Source: Psychromonas sp. SP041 (GTDB taxonomy: Bacteria > Pseudomonadota > Gammaproteobacteria > Enterobacterales > Psychromonadaceae). From it: DNA of 64,000 nt. The stretch spans positions 62,001 to 126,000 of the forward strand of contig NZ_CBRF02000004.1 in assembly GCF_000470315.2 (NCBI RefSeq). The letters run 5' to 3'. The stretch's first letter is position 1. Every line of letters starts with the position of its first letter. The translations under genes were made by a program, and so were the position numbers. Shown piece by piece: positions 63,315-64,000 of the stretch. Under the pieces are notes generated by a model, which did not search any database, was not told where the DNA came from, and saw only the letters and a program-made list of their open reading frames with translations.

Positions 63315-64000
63315 ATGTCATCATTTATTGCTGTAGATACTCTACGTGAAGATTTTATAGAGTCTGACTTAGCGACGTTATGGTCTCTAATATCACCATT
63401 GTATATGGTGGATGAGTCATTTTGGTTACAACAGCTATTACCATTAGCGACACCGTCAAAGGATGAGTTTAATTTAATTAATGATCATGCGGCTGATTTG
63501 ATTAAACGTGTGCGTAAAGATAAGAATGCAGTGCATATGATTGATGCCTTATTGGTTGAATACAGTTTAGATACCAAAGAAGGTATTTTACTGATGTGTT
63601 TAGCGGAAGCATTAATGCGTGTGCCAGATAAAGAAACGGCTGATGCACTTATTAAAGACAAGCTAAGTGTTGCTGATTGGAAGTCACATCTTAAAAAATC
63701 TGACTCGGTCTTTGTTAATGCGTCAACGTGGGGATTATTGTTAACAGGTAAAATTGTCAATATAGAGAAAACCACTAAAAAGAATGTGACTAGTGTGCTT
63801 GGTAACCTTGTTAATAAGTTGTCTGAGCCGGTGATTCGTCAAGCAATGAATCAAGCAATGAAAATAATGGGACATCAGTTTGTACTGGGTCGTAGTATTG
63901 AAGAGGCACAAAAGAATGGTCAGTCTTTTATCGACCAAGGCAGCAGTTATTCATTTGATATGTTGGGTGAGTCAGCTCTGACAGCAAGTGATGCTAAAAA
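63315..64000 (+). CDS. putA: PutA bifunctional proline dehydrogenase, 5' part
   Basis: The gene runs off the right edge; about 228 N-terminal residues are visible. They match the PutA N-terminal arm and the start of the proline dehydrogenase barrel: DALLVEYSLDTKEGILLMCL, AEALMRVPDKETADALIKDK, then WGLLLTGKIV and GHQFVLGRSIEEA. PutA oxidises proline to glutamate in two steps (FAD, then NAD). There is no N-terminal RHH DNA-binding domain before this arm, so this PutA is not an autorepressor, which fits control by the AraC-type regulator upstream. ATG 63315 follows TAGGAGAA. Confidence 0.93.
   Translation, partial: MSSFIAVDTLREDFIESDLATLWSLISPLYMVDESFWLQQLLPLATPSKDEFNLINDHAADLIKRVRKDKNAVHMIDALLVEYSLDTKEGILLMCLAEALMRVPDKETADALIKDKLSVADWKSHLKKSDSVFVNASTWGLLLTGKIVNIEKTTKKNVTSVLGNLVNKLSEPVIRQAMNQAMKIMGHQFVLGRSIEEAQKNGQSFIDQGSSYSFDMLGESALTASDAK

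Overview
The window is AT-rich chromosomal DNA from a marine gammaproteobacterium. A psychrophilic or piezophilic genus such as Psychromonas, Moritella or Colwellia fits best. The evidence is a complete pfaR-pfaABCD omega-3 polyunsaturated fatty acid (PUFA) synthase locus in the order known from those bacteria, several photolyases, a PutA preceded by an AraC-type regulator, and many small conserved families (DUF2057, DUF2132, DUF2913, DUF1415) typical of Alteromonadales and Vibrionales. The genus is an inference. No rRNA, tRNA or CRISPR array was seen.

Layout. 1-2.4 kb: a cyanate module. A divergent PAS-domain protein (cut by the left edge) faces cynS and a formate/nitrite-type channel gene, with a good sigma-54 promoter and inverted repeats between them. 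2.5-22.5 kb: pfaR, pfaA (seven tandem ACPs), pfaB, pfaC and pfaD, tightly packed and all on the + strand. They build long-chain PUFA (EPA/DHA type) from malonyl units; the phosphopantetheinyl transferase pfaE is not in the window. PfaR itself looks like a domesticated IS481-type transposase that has lost catalytic residues. 22.5-27 kb: two DUF2132 paralogues flank an ElaA-like acetyltransferase and an SF1 helicase with a nuclease-like tail. 27-30 kb: a repeat-rich segment in which two inverted copies of a ~160-bp MITE-like element bracket two genes. One copy carries a second, unrelated MITE inside it and abuts a truncated outer-membrane protein gene.

30-41 kb: housekeeping genes (fbp, a DEAD-box helicase, a thioredoxin-like protein, a Gfo/Idh/MocA oxidoreductase, tex, trmK, an SDR, a Nudix hydrolase). 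41-46 kb: a light-repair cluster on the minus strand with three different photolyase/cryptochrome lineages (CRY-DASH, an FAD photolyase, an iron-sulfur photolyase with the full four-cysteine pattern) and a 57-residue DUF2256 gene. 46-54 kb: a membrane diguanylate cyclase, an unrecognised protein with a possible degenerate EAL tail, DUF2913, a patatin, DUF1415 and a TraF-like outer-membrane barrel.

54-60.7 kb: a four-gene overlapping operon encoding an SMC-like ATPase, two small condensin-type partners and a TOPRIM protein. It is best read as an Mks/Wadjet-type anti-plasmid condensin system with the SMC gene first, which differs from the order usually drawn for Wadjet. 60.9-64 kb: slyD-like, a glutaredoxin, then an AraC regulator and the start of putA with a consensus CRP site between them.

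The items most worth follow-up are the transposase origin of PfaR, the SMC-first Mks/Wadjet operon, the nested MITEs, the photolyase cluster and the sigma-54 control of the cyanase genes.
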